This document shows, piece after piece, positions 18,680 to 27,310 of a DNA stretch of 35,304 nt. The number at the start of each line of letters is the position of its first letter. The first letter of the stretch is position 1. Below the pieces are notes generated by a model that saw only the letters and a list, made by a program, of their open reading frames with translations, had not been told where the DNA came from and did no database searches. This stretch comes from Lysobacterales bacterium. Its GTDB lineage: Bacteria > Pseudomonadota > Gammaproteobacteria > Xanthomonadales > Marinicellaceae. Both the position numbers and the translations under genes were made by a program. Location of the stretch: NCBI GenBank assembly GCA_020442635.1, contig JAGRJR010000021.1, forward strand, positions 6,685-41,988. Direction: 5' to 3'.

Positions 18680-19312
18680 GTGTCTATAATTGAACGCGGA
18701 CGATCAGTCATAACAATCTATTCGGAAAAGGAGGCATTTGACTCGCACCGAATTAGATTTTTGCTGGCAACCAAAAGTATCAATTGCAAAATTATTTCCG
18801 TAGATCGTCATGACCCACCAGAAGATTTATTGGCAAACAACCCAAAGCTTGAGATTCCTACCTTGGTTGACCGTGATATGCATCTGTATGGTGTGAATGT
18901 TATCACAGAGTATCTTGATGAAAGGTATCCTCATCCGCCATTGATGCCACCTGATCCAATGACCCGTGCAAGATTGAGGTTTACTGTTTATCGTTTGGAA
19001 AATGGTTGGTTTCAATATGTGGATAAGATTGAAAACTCAGTGGGTGAGGCGAAAGCGCAAGCGATTAAAGATTTAACTTCAGAACTGGTGGCAGCTGAAC
19101 CTTTGTTTGCACAAAACCCTTACTTTATGAATCCTGACATGACTTTGGTTGATACCAATTTGATTCCTTTCTTGTGGCGTTTGGAACATTATGGTTTGGA
19201 CTGGGAAGCCTTGCCCAAATCGTTGCGAAATTATGCACATCGTATGTTTCAAAGCAAAGCATTCAAAAAAAGTATCACTGAATCAGAAAGAGAGTACCGG
19301 TTTGATTTTTGA
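18680..19312 (+). CDS. sspA: Stringent starvation protein A (GST-like RNA polymerase-associated protein)
   Basis: SspA has a glutathione-S-transferase fold without the usual activity; in E. coli it binds RNA polymerase and affects stationary-phase and acid-stress genes. The N-terminal thioredoxin-like domain reads ITIYSEKEAFDSHRIRFLLA, then IPTLVDRDMHLYGVNVITEYLDERYPHPPLMP, almost the E. coli consensus. The helical domain ends SITESEREYRFDF. The GTG at 18680 is the likely start, because AAGGAG lies about seven bases upstream and it gives a 210-residue protein of normal length. An upstream ATG in frame would begin inside the inverted repeat. sspB follows after seven bases. Confidence 0.95.
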   Translation: MSIIERGRSVITIYSEKEAFDSHRIRFLLATKSINCKIISVDRHDPPEDLLANNPKLEIPTLVDRDMHLYGVNVITEYLDERYPHPPLMPPDPMTRARLRFTVYRLENGWFQYVDKIENSVGEAKAQAIKDLTSELVAAEPLFAQNPYFMNPDMTLVDTNLIPFLWRLEHYGLDWEALPKSLRNYAHRMFQSKAFKKSITESEREYRFDF

Positions 19313-19319
19313 TCCAGAC

Positions 19320-19718
19320 ATGACCTCGGTTAAGCCTTATTTTATTAAGGCTTTGCATGAGTGGATCATTGACAACGGTTTGACACCATTGGCGGTGGTT
19401 GATGCCTCATATCCAGGTGTACGTGTCCCTGATGGTGTGGTTGAAGATGGCAAAGTGGTTTTGAACGTGTCTTATGACGCTACGCAGAATTTGCAAATGG
19501 ATGATGAAATTCTTAGTTTGAATGCGCGTTTTGCCGGTGTTTCACATGCAGTTATAGTTCCGATGGAATCCATATCTGCCATTTATGCCAGAGAAAATGG
19601 TAAGGGAATGATGTTTGATATCGAGGATGAAGATTTCCCAGATGATCCGGAAACTGATTCAAACGAACAAGATAAACCTGCAAAAAAAGTTAAACCACAC
19701 CTTAAACTTGTCGATTAA
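19320..19718 (+). CDS. sspB: ClpXP protease specificity-enhancing factor SspB
   Basis: SspB delivers ssrA-tagged peptides from stalled ribosomes to ClpXP. The folded domain begins MTSVKPYFIKALHEWIIDNGLTP and includes VVLNVSYDATQNLQM, LNARFAGVSHAVIVPMESISAIYARENG and GMMFD, all close to E. coli SspB. An acidic flexible linker follows. The protein ends KPHLKLVD, which corresponds to the short C-terminal tail that docks on ClpX. The start at 19320 is seven bases after the sspA stop. No clear ribosome binding site is visible, so translation may be coupled. At 132 residues the linker is shorter than in E. coli (165). Confidence 0.95.
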   Translation: MTSVKPYFIKALHEWIIDNGLTPLAVVDASYPGVRVPDGVVEDGKVVLNVSYDATQNLQMDDEILSLNARFAGVSHAVIVPMESISAIYARENGKGMMFDIEDEDFPDDPETDSNEQDKPAKKVKPHLKLVD

Positions 19719-19739
19719 CCCATGCAAAAGGCAGAGCAA

Positions 19740-20876
19740 ATGAGTCCTCAAAGTGAACCGGTTAGTGATGTCACACAAGCCATCAATAGCTTTGTTGACT
19801 ATTTGCCAGACGCTTGGCAGCCTTATTGGGAACAGGTTCAATCCATCCCTTTATTGGCATTTGGTTTGATTGTGCTGTTGGGATACGTGGTTGCTAAAAT
19901 TGCCACTGTGTTTTTCAATAAAAGTCTCACCCAAATAACCAAAAGGACAAAAAGTGATGTCGATGATCAATTGATAGAAACTTTAAGAAAACCATTCTTT
20001 TTAACCATCTTCTTTTTCTTTTTGGGAGTTGCAGTTAAGACCATAGGTTTATCTGACGGTTGGGAAGGAAATTTAATCCGGGTTTTGGCAAGTATGCTGG
20101 TACTAACCTGGTTAATGAGAGGTTTTAAAGTCCTTGGTATTCTGCTGGAAACTCTATCAAGGAATCGACACAGGTTTGAAATCATCCAACCAAAAACTAT
20201 ACCTCTGTTTGATCTGATAGGTAAAATTCTGTTGATTGGATTGGGCTCATACATCTTGTTGATTATATGGGGTATCAACCCTACCGCATGGTTGGCATCG
20301 GCAGGAGTTCTTGGTATAGCAGTGGGTTTTGCGGCCAAGGATACATTGGCTAATTTGTTTTCGGGTTTTTTCATCATTGCAGACACACCCTATAAAGTAG
20401 GAGACTTTATCAATCTAGACTCTGGGGAACGGGGTATGGTGACGCATGTAGGAATGCGCTCAACCCGTTTGCTGACCCGTGATGATGTTGAAATTACCAT
20501 TCCAAATAACGTCATAGGTAATGCCAAAATCATCAATGAAAGTGGTGGTCGTTGGGAAAAAAGTCGCATCAGGATCAAGGTAGGTGCTGCTTATGGTACT
20601 GATGTCAAAAAAGTTTGTCAGGTGTTGGAGCAGGTGGCGAAAAACAACCCGGATGTGGTGCAAGATAACCCAGTACCTCGAGTTCGGATGCGTGCCTTTG
20701 GCGCTTCATCGTTGGATTTTGAGTTGCTAGTTTGGATTCCTGAACCCGTATTGCGGGGCAGAATTAGCCACGAGCTACACATGCAAGTTTACGATGCATT
20801 TAATGAAGCGGGTATTGAAATTCCTTACGCTAAACAAGACCTGTATATCAAAGAATTTCCTCAGCCAAAAGCCTGA
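19740..20876 (+). CDS. MscS-family mechanosensitive ion channel
   Basis: A membrane channel of the small-conductance mechanosensitive family, which releases solutes on osmotic downshock. The protein (378 residues from this ATG) has several hydrophobic segments, at about 38-60, 85-105, 110-130, 155-180 and 190-215. These are followed by the pore-lining and beta-domain signature GIAVGFAAKDTLANLFSGFFI and ADTPYKVGDFI. A C-terminal alpha/beta vestibule domain follows. It is longer at the N terminus than MscS of E. coli, having two extra helices like the YbdG/YnaI group. The ATG at 19740 has AAAGG and GAG upstream; an ATG at 19722 lacks such a site. It sits two dozen bases after sspB and just before hrpA. 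Confidence 0.92.
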   Translation: MSPQSEPVSDVTQAINSFVDYLPDAWQPYWEQVQSIPLLAFGLIVLLGYVVAKIATVFFNKSLTQITKRTKSDVDDQLIETLRKPFFLTIFFFFLGVAVKTIGLSDGWEGNLIRVLASMLVLTWLMRGFKVLGILLETLSRNRHRFEIIQPKTIPLFDLIGKILLIGLGSYILLIIWGINPTAWLASAGVLGIAVGFAAKDTLANLFSGFFIIADTPYKVGDFINLDSGERGMVTHVGMRSTRLLTRDDVEITIPNNVIGNAKIINESGGRWEKSRIRIKVGAAYGTDVKKVCQVLEQVAKNNPDVVQDNPVPRVRMRAFGASSLDFELLVWIPEPVLRGRISHELHMQVYDAFNEAGIEIPYAKQDLYIKEFPQPKA

Positions 20877-20896
20877 GAACTCGGGTGGTTTGGGCC

Positions 20897-23800
20897 ATGG
20901 AAGCTGACATTGATCAACTGATTATCCAAATGTCAGGGCATATGCTCAACAGTGACTTTATTCGGCTGAAGTCAAAACTGCATCGCGCCAAGAAGAACCC
21001 CAAGGTTTTACAACAAGCTCTTGATGAGGTGAATAAAGCACAGCAGAGTTTTGCAACTCGTATAAACAACATACCTGACATTACCCTCGAAGTTGATTTA
21101 CCCATCAGCCAACAAGCTGAAAAAATCAATCAAACCATCAAGGACAACCAAGTTACGATCATTGCCGGTGAAACAGGTTCTGGTAAGACCACGCAAATAC
21201 CCAAAATTTGTTTACAAGCTGGATTAGGTCGAACCGGCCAAATTGCCTGTACCCAACCTCGAAGAATAGCCGCTAAATCAGTGTCACAAAGGGTGGCCGA
21301 TGAAATCAATACACCGTTGGGTAAAGAAGTCGGTTATCAAGTCAGGTTTGATGAAAAATATAGCCAGGATGGTTACATCCGCTTTATGACTGATGGTATT
21401 TTGTTGCAGCAAACCTTGCGTGATAAGTGGCTTAATGACTATGACACCATCATCATCGATGAAGCGCATGAAAGAAGTTTAAATATTGATTTTTTACTGG
21501 GTTTCATCAAAAAGCTGATTGAAAAGCGCAAGGATTTAAAAGTCATCATCACCTCAGCAACGATTGATACCGATAAATTTTCCAAACATTTTAATGGTGC
21601 GCCCATCATCAATGTCAGTGGCAGAACCTTTCCGGTCACCACCCATTACCGCCCCTTGGATGAGCATAATATCGAGCTCAATGAAGGGATCATCCGAGCC
21701 ATTGATGAAATTTTTGCCCACAGCAAGGAAGGTGATGTGTTGGTGTTTTTACCCGGTGAACGTGAAATCAATGAGGCTGCAGAAAAAATCAAAAGGAAGC
21801 ATTTGCCCAACACCGAAGTACTGAAACTCTATGCTCGGCTAACGGCAGCAGATCAGATGAAAATTTTTCAGCCAGGTGACAAAAGACGGGTCATTTTATC
21901 AACCAATGTGGCCGAAACATCATTGACCGTCCCACGCATCCACTATGTGATTGACTCAGGCTTGGCAAGAATCAGTCGTTATTCGGCTCGCAGTAAAATT
22001 CAGGGTTTGCAAATTGAGTCGATTGCGCAAGACAGCGCCAATCAGCGCATGGGACGTTGTGGACGTATCGCTGATGGTCATTGTTATCGTTTGTATTCAG
22101 AGCAGGATTTTGCAGCGCGTCCTGAACACACCGATGCTGAAATTCTTAGAACCTCATTGGCTTCGGTTATTCTGCAAACGCACATTTTAAAACTGGGTCA
22201 TTTGACCGATTTTCCATTCATCGACCAGCCAGATTTCAAAATGATCAATGACGGCTATCAGTTGTTGATTGAGTTAGAGGCTTTAGATGAGGCGCAGCAA
22301 TTGACCCAAACCGGCCGCATGATGGCGCATCTGCCTATTGATGTGCAATTGGCGAGGATTTTGATTAAAGGCAATGGTTTGGGTTGTTTAAAGGAATTGT
22401 TGATTATTGTGGCGGGCTTGTCGATTCAAGACCCCAGAGAAAGGCCATTGGAATGGTCACAAGCTGCTGATAAAGCCCACGCCAAATTCAATCATGAACG
22501 CTCTGATTTTATGGCGTTATTAAAAATGTGGAATCAGCTCAATATAAAGCGCAAGGACCTTAAAAACAAAGGTTTTAAACAATGGTGCCGTGACAACTTT
22601 ATTTCTATCAAACGCTATATGGAATGGCGGGATGTCAATCGACAACTGACACAGTTGGTTAAACAACAGAAAATGATTTTGAATGAACAACAAGCCGATT
22701 ATGAACAAATCCATAAAGCCTTACTGGCAGGTTTTATTTCACATATTGGCATACACCAGACCGACAAGGAATACCTCGGCACCCGCAATAAAAAATTCAT
22801 GATTTTTCCGGGATCAGGTCTTTACGGACGCTTGCCTAAATGGATTTTGGCTGGGCAAATTGTACACACTTCACAGGTTTTTGCGCGCATGGTGGCAGAA
22901 CTTGAGGATAAGTGGATTGTTGATGTGGGCAGACACTTGATCAAAAAATCCTATTACGACCCGTTCTGGTCAAAAAAACAAGGCACCGTGATGGGTTATC
23001 AACGCAGTGTTTTGCTGGGATTGGTGTTAGAAGAGAAACGCCAGATGCACTATGGCCCAAAAGATCCCAAAACCGCTCGTGAACTGTTTATCAGCCAAGG
23101 CTTGGTGGAACAATTTATGCACACACGAATGGCGTTTTTTCATCACAATGCCAAGTTAATTGCCGCCATTCAGGCTGAGGAAGACCGTCACCGTAAAAAG
23201 GATTTATTGATTGATCACAATAGCTTGTATGACCTGTACGACAAAGTGGTTCCGGCTGGGATTTATTCCGAAGTGCAGTTACGGAAACTCATTGCTAAAA
23301 ATGGCGATCAGGGTTTCAGGTTCACCGATGAAGACCTGTATATGCGTTCGGTTCCTAAAGACCGTGAACAACTGTTCCCTGAGCGCATCAAAATTCGCAA
23401 CTTGGAATTGAAACTAACCTATGAATTCCAACCAGGTAGCGAAACTGATGGTGTGACAGCCCACATTGAGTTGCCGTGGCTTAATGCGCTGAATGCCAAT
23501 GACTTTGAATTTTTGGTACCAGGTCTGTTACCGGAAAAAATAGAAATGTTGATTAAGGGTTTGCCCAAAAGCATCCGCCGAGGTTTATTCCCGATCAAGG
23601 AATACGCAGAAATTTTGAGCGAGTCTTTGGATCATGCCCAAGACTTTTATCAGCAATTGGTCAAAATTGTGTTCAGAAAAAACGGCTTGCAAACCGGGCT
23701 TGAAGATTGGCAAAAAACCACTTTGGATGATCACCTTAAATTCCGCTTTGTGGTGTATGACAACCAAGGTAAGGTACTTAAAACCAGTCGAAATTTCGAT

Positions 23801-24703
23801 ACTTTGGTGGATGATTTCAGTCGACAGGCCAATAAAAGTTTTCAGAAAACCGCCTCAAAAGCCAAGAAAATTGATGGCGCCAAAGATTGGGTCTTTGGTG
23901 AAATTGCACAACAAGTACAATTGGAAAACGGCCTGCCAGCGTTTCAGGCCATTGTTGATCAGGGACAAAGTGTGGGTTTGCGACTGTTCGAACAAGCCCA
24001 TCAAGCCAAACTTAAACACAAGCAGGGCATCAAACGCTTATTGAATCTGAAATACCCGAAGATTGTTAAAAACGCACAAAAAGTTCAAATCAGCCTCAAA
24101 GCCGAAATGGCCTGGAACGCGCTGGAAAGCGGACAAAAACTGATTGATGAATTACTGGATGCTTTGGTGGAAAAGGAAATCATCATCTTTGGCTTTGTTA
24201 GCAACCAACAACAATTCGATGAACTGGCCGATAAGCTCAATAAAAACCTGTATAAAACCGCCTATGATTGGTCACAAAAATTAGGACCGATGGTCGAACA
24301 GTGGTATCAAGTCTGGCAACTGGTCGAAGAAAAAAGCGACATGTTCACCGAAGCCAGCTACAACGACATGCAATATCAGCTGGACTATCTGGTCTATGCC
24401 GATTTTGTCCATCACCTGCGCCTGAGTGATTTGGACAACTACCCACGTTATTTCAATGGTCTGAAAATGCGGATTGAAACCGCCCTGCATTCACCACAAA
24501 AAGAAGCCGAAAAACTCAAAGAGTTGTCCTCAGTCAGCAAACCCTTTTACGACTACTGCAACCAAATAGACGAATTCACCGAGGAGCACCAGGATTTCCT
24601 GATGCTGCTTGAAGAACTGCGCATCTCCCTGTTCGCCCAAAGCCTCGGCACCAAACAAAAGGTCTCAGTCAAACGATTAAAGCAGGCTTTTAAGAAACTA
24701 TAA
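20897..24703 (+). CDS. hrpA: ATP-dependent RNA helicase HrpA (DEAH box)
   Basis: A large DEAH-box RNA helicase (1268 residues, against about 1300 in E. coli HrpA), linked in E. coli to mRNA processing and relief of stalled ribosomes. Motif I is GETGSGKTTQ (from about residue 91), motif II is DEAH within IIIDEAHERSLNIDFLLG, and motif III is SAT. Motif VI reads QRMGRCGR. Winged-helix, ratchet and OB-type regions follow, then the long C-terminal extension (DUF3418-like) specific to HrpA, with no break. The ATG at 20897 lies 20 bases after the channel gene; a GTG twelve bases upstream is also possible. It is probably the last gene of the sspA-hrpA run. Confidence 0.96.
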   Translation: MEADIDQLIIQMSGHMLNSDFIRLKSKLHRAKKNPKVLQQALDEVNKAQQSFATRINNIPDITLEVDLPISQQAEKINQTIKDNQVTIIAGETGSGKTTQIPKICLQAGLGRTGQIACTQPRRIAAKSVSQRVADEINTPLGKEVGYQVRFDEKYSQDGYIRFMTDGILLQQTLRDKWLNDYDTIIIDEAHERSLNIDFLLGFIKKLIEKRKDLKVIITSATIDTDKFSKHFNGAPIINVSGRTFPVTTHYRPLDEHNIELNEGIIRAIDEIFAHSKEGDVLVFLPGEREINEAAEKIKRKHLPNTEVLKLYARLTAADQMKIFQPGDKRRVILSTNVAETSLTVPRIHYVIDSGLARISRYSARSKIQGLQIESIAQDSANQRMGRCGRIADGHCYRLYSEQDFAARPEHTDAEILRTSLASVILQTHILKLGHLTDFPFIDQPDFKMINDGYQLLIELEALDEAQQLTQTGRMMAHLPIDVQLARILIKGNGLGCLKELLIIVAGLSIQDPRERPLEWSQAADKAHAKFNHERSDFMALLKMWNQLNIKRKDLKNKGFKQWCRDNFISIKRYMEWRDVNRQLTQLVKQQKMILNEQQADYEQIHKALLAGFISHIGIHQTDKEYLGTRNKKFMIFPGSGLYGRLPKWILAGQIVHTSQVFARMVAELEDKWIVDVGRHLIKKSYYDPFWSKKQGTVMGYQRSVLLGLVLEEKRQMHYGPKDPKTARELFISQGLVEQFMHTRMAFFHHNAKLIAAIQAEEDRHRKKDLLIDHNSLYDLYDKVVPAGIYSEVQLRKLIAKNGDQGFRFTDEDLYMRSVPKDREQLFPERIKIRNLELKLTYEFQPGSETDGVTAHIELPWLNALNANDFEFLVPGLLPEKIEMLIKGLPKSIRRGLFPIKEYAEILSESLDHAQDFYQQLVKIVFRKNGLQTGLEDWQKTTLDDHLKFRFVVYDNQGKVLKTSRNFDTLVDDFSRQANKSFQKTASKAKKIDGAKDWVFGEIAQQVQLENGLPAFQAIVDQGQSVGLRLFEQAHQAKLKHKQGIKRLLNLKYPKIVKNAQKVQISLKAEMAWNALESGQKLIDELLDALVEKEIIIFGFVSNQQQFDELADKLNKNLYKTAYDWSQKLGPMVEQWYQVWQLVEEKSDMFTEASYNDMQYQLDYLVYADFVHHLRLSDLDNYPRYFNGLKMRIETALHSPQKEAEKLKELSSVSKPFYDYCNQIDEFTEEHQDFLMLLEELRISLFAQSLGTKQKVSVKRLKQAFKKL

Positions 24704-24794
24704 AACCCTTACCGCATTATTTTTTTAAGGTTCTACCCTCTAAAAAAAGACGTGAATATAAATAACGTGAAAATCAACACTTTAAAAACACAAT

Positions 24795-24824
24795 TTTATT
24801 ATATTGCAAATATGCAATTATGAT
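24795..24824 (+). promoter_or_regulatory. Candidate promoter of the RloC-like gene
   Basis: A near-consensus -10 box TATGAT (24819-24824) lies 18 bases after a weak -35 TTTATT (24795-24800). Transcription would begin near 24831, about 45 bases before the chosen ATG. The palindrome at 24803-24818 fills the spacer, an arrangement suited to repression. Confidence 0.45.
24803..24818. promoter_or_regulatory. Operator-like palindrome in the promoter of the RloC-like gene
   Basis: ATTGCA-AATA-TGCAAT is a perfect 6+4+6 inverted repeat, and an ATGCAAATAT sequence recurs about 20 bases downstream (24835-24844). Together they could bind a repressor that keeps a toxic nuclease silent. No regulator gene lies next to it. 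Confidence 0.4.
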
Positions 24825-24874
24825 AAATTGTGGTATGCAAATATAGGCTGAAAAATTTTGAGGTTAGGGATACC

Positions 24875-27196
24875 ATGTCAATAAAAAATATACAGAAACT
24901 AAAGCAATTCGGTATCTTCCAAGATCATACGAACAGCAATGCTAAAGATTTCGGAAAATACAATTTATTCTATGGGTGGAATGGAAGCGGAAAAACCACG
25001 CTTTCGAGTGTGTTTCGGTGCATCGAAAACAAATCTACTTCAAGTAAATTTCCTTCTTCAGAATTCACTGTAAGCGTAGATAGTGGCACGACAATCACAC
25101 AAGCGAACGTGGCGGATTGTGACCTTAACATTTACACCTTTAACCATGACTTTATTAACGAAAATATTTCATGGAATAGCGTTGTAAAAAGCATATTGCT
25201 TGTTGATAAAGAAAAGATTGAAGAACGTAAAAAACTAGAAAAATTGAAACAAGAACAGGAAGTCGATAGCAAAGCGCACGACATAGAAGCTGAAGCAATA
25301 AGAAAACTTGATGACGCTGTTTCAAAGTTTGAAACCTATAGCGCGCGATACATGAAGACAAGTCTTCAGTCCATTGATACGACAGACAGTTACTACCTTA
25401 ACTACGATAAGCGTAAATTTGGAAAGTTTATAGAAGACCACTTTGAAGAATGTAAGTCGGACGATTCACTTCTTGATGATCAAAAGATTGTTGAATTAAC
25501 CAATGCTGCGAAGCCTGATCAAAAGTCCCCGATCACCTTTAATAAACGCGCTATTAATCAAGATACTTTCACCAAAGCTAAGGAACGACTTGACGACCTT
25601 TTGAATACTAGCGTGGTCAGCCAAACTATTCAGCGGCTTGTTGATTATGGTGATATAAAGTCCTGGGTTGAAACTGGTCTTGACCTTCATAAGCGCCACG
25701 ACACAAACGAATGTGAATTTTGTGGTAACACCATTACTGAAGAACGCACTAAAAAACTTGAAGCTCACTTTAATGACGATTACAAAGCTTTTCAAGCCCG
25801 GCTTGAAAGTGCTGATGACTGGCTTGCCGGTCAATATGTTCAGCCCCCAACGTTACCTGCAGCAAGTGATTTTTACGACGAATTCAAAAATGGGTACAAC
25901 GAAGCATGTACGGCGTTGGAAAAAGCAATCACAGACCTGAACGAAGAAATTAAGGTTTGGCACAATGCATTAAAAGACAAGACAGCTAATCCACTTGAAA
26001 CCGTTCTAATGATTGAAGTTATCAGTGAATTATCCGTGAATGCGTTTAACGATGCTATGACTGCTATTGACGGAGCTGTTTGTAAGCACAATCACAAGTC
26101 AGGAAATTTCAAAGAAGAAACTAATAAAGCTAAAAAGCAACTTGAACTTCACTATGCGACTACTGAAGTGAAATCATTCGGGTATCACGATAAGAAAAAA
26201 GAAGTCGTTGATCGAACTACTGCAAATGGAACGCTAAAATCAACAATTAACACTAGAAACAAAGAAATCCGAACGCTTGAAGATTCACTATCAAATGAAG
26301 GCGTGGGCGCTGACCAATTTAATGAATCACTTCATAAATTTCTTGGACGCAGTGAACTAACCCTCCGATTCAATCCGGATAAAAAAGGGTACGAAATTTT
26401 GCGGAACGATTCCGTTCCGGTAGAAGGAAACTTGAGCGAAGGCGAAAAAACGGCTATCGCGTTTGTTTATTTCATAACCAAGTTGAAAGAAAACGATAAC
26501 AAGATGGAAAATACTATCGTTGTTGTCGATGATCCTGTTTCAAGCTTTGACTCGAACCATCTATTTCATGCGTATTCGTTTCTTCGTAGCAATTGTGGTA
26601 ATGCAAAGCAACTATTTGTACTTACGCACAACTTTACTTACTTTAAATTAATCCGTGATTGGTTCGAAGGTGTAAATAGGAATAGACGAAGAAAGAAACC
26701 ACCCAAAGATCCAAATGCGTTCTTTTATACAATTGAGTCCTCAACAGTCGTTCCACGTCAATCTACATTAAAAGATGCGGATTCAAGTCTGATTAATTAC
26801 AGTTCAGAATACCATTATATATTTTCAAAACTTTATGCCTACAAGGATAACCCCACACTGTCACGTGATGAAGCTTTTTTAACAGCGAATCTCGCAAGGA
26901 AACTGCTTGAGTCATTTTTTAGCTTCAAGTTTCCAAAGCATCGAAGTGATATGTCACAGCTTATGAGTTGTGGCTTGACGGGTTGCGAAATCACAGATGA
27001 AACTACCAAAGAAAAGATATATCGTTTCATAAACAAATATTCACATAGTGCTGTTATTGAAATTAATGAAGACTTATCAGAAAATCTTTTAGGTGAAAGC
27101 CAAAATGTTATTTCAAATATTTTTAAGTGGCTTCAGGAAGTTGACGAGAACCATTACATTGAAATGATTGAGGTTGTCACAAGAATAGAATGTTAG
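24875..27196 (+). CDS. rloC-like: RloC/PrrC-like anticodon nuclease candidate (ABC ATPase with zinc hook)
   Basis: The 773-residue protein reads as an AAA_13-type ABC ATPase fused to a nuclease-like end. The Walker A motif is GWNGSGKTT (34-42). Coiled-coil stretches lie near 112-155 and 345-470, and a CEFC pair (Cys280, Cys283) between them fits a zinc hook as in RloC and Rad50. The signature is LSEGEK (520-525), Walker B is IVVVDDP with Asp552 and Asp553, and the switch His is in VLTHN (585). After this come Arg675-x3-Glu679 and Arg717-x6-His724. The Arg-Glu-His order matches the PrrC/RloC anticodon-nuclease triad, and Arg-x6-His resembles a HEPN RNase motif. The size is near that of known RloC (about 800). 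The ATG at 24875 has AGGGA five bases upstream. No restriction-modification genes are adjacent. It could instead be another abortive-infection ATPase of the same class. Confidence 0.75.
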   Translation: MSIKNIQKLKQFGIFQDHTNSNAKDFGKYNLFYGWNGSGKTTLSSVFRCIENKSTSSKFPSSEFTVSVDSGTTITQANVADCDLNIYTFNHDFINENISWNSVVKSILLVDKEKIEERKKLEKLKQEQEVDSKAHDIEAEAIRKLDDAVSKFETYSARYMKTSLQSIDTTDSYYLNYDKRKFGKFIEDHFEECKSDDSLLDDQKIVELTNAAKPDQKSPITFNKRAINQDTFTKAKERLDDLLNTSVVSQTIQRLVDYGDIKSWVETGLDLHKRHDTNECEFCGNTITEERTKKLEAHFNDDYKAFQARLESADDWLAGQYVQPPTLPAASDFYDEFKNGYNEACTALEKAITDLNEEIKVWHNALKDKTANPLETVLMIEVISELSVNAFNDAMTAIDGAVCKHNHKSGNFKEETNKAKKQLELHYATTEVKSFGYHDKKKEVVDRTTANGTLKSTINTRNKEIRTLEDSLSNEGVGADQFNESLHKFLGRSELTLRFNPDKKGYEILRNDSVPVEGNLSEGEKTAIAFVYFITKLKENDNKMENTIVVVDDPVSSFDSNHLFHAYSFLRSNCGNAKQLFVLTHNFTYFKLIRDWFEGVNRNRRRKKPPKDPNAFFYTIESSTVVPRQSTLKDADSSLINYSSEYHYIFSKLYAYKDNPTLSRDEAFLTANLARKLLESFFSFKFPKHRSDMSQLMSCGLTGCEITDETTKEKIYRFINKYSHSAVIEINEDLSENLLGESQNVISNIFKWLQEVDENHYIEMIEVVTRIEC

Positions 27197-27310
27197 TGTA
27201 TTAAAAACTTCTCCTCCCACAGAGATTTTACTCGCTTCGTCCACAAAATTCAGGTGAGTGTGGCGTAACGGAAAAAGTGTATAAAATTAGTCAAGCACAC
27301 AATCCTTAGA

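Noticed and set aside
24875..27196. Reading the RloC-like protein as a plain SMC/RecN/Rad50 repair ATPase
   Set aside because: It is shorter, has an AAA_13-type layout, and carries an extra C-terminal domain with the Arg-Glu-His set that repair ATPases lack.
24704..27310. Direct repeats TTAAAAAC near both ends of the RloC-like gene as insertion scars
   Set aside because: The repeat is only eight AT-rich bases, is not at clear boundaries and could easily arise by chance.
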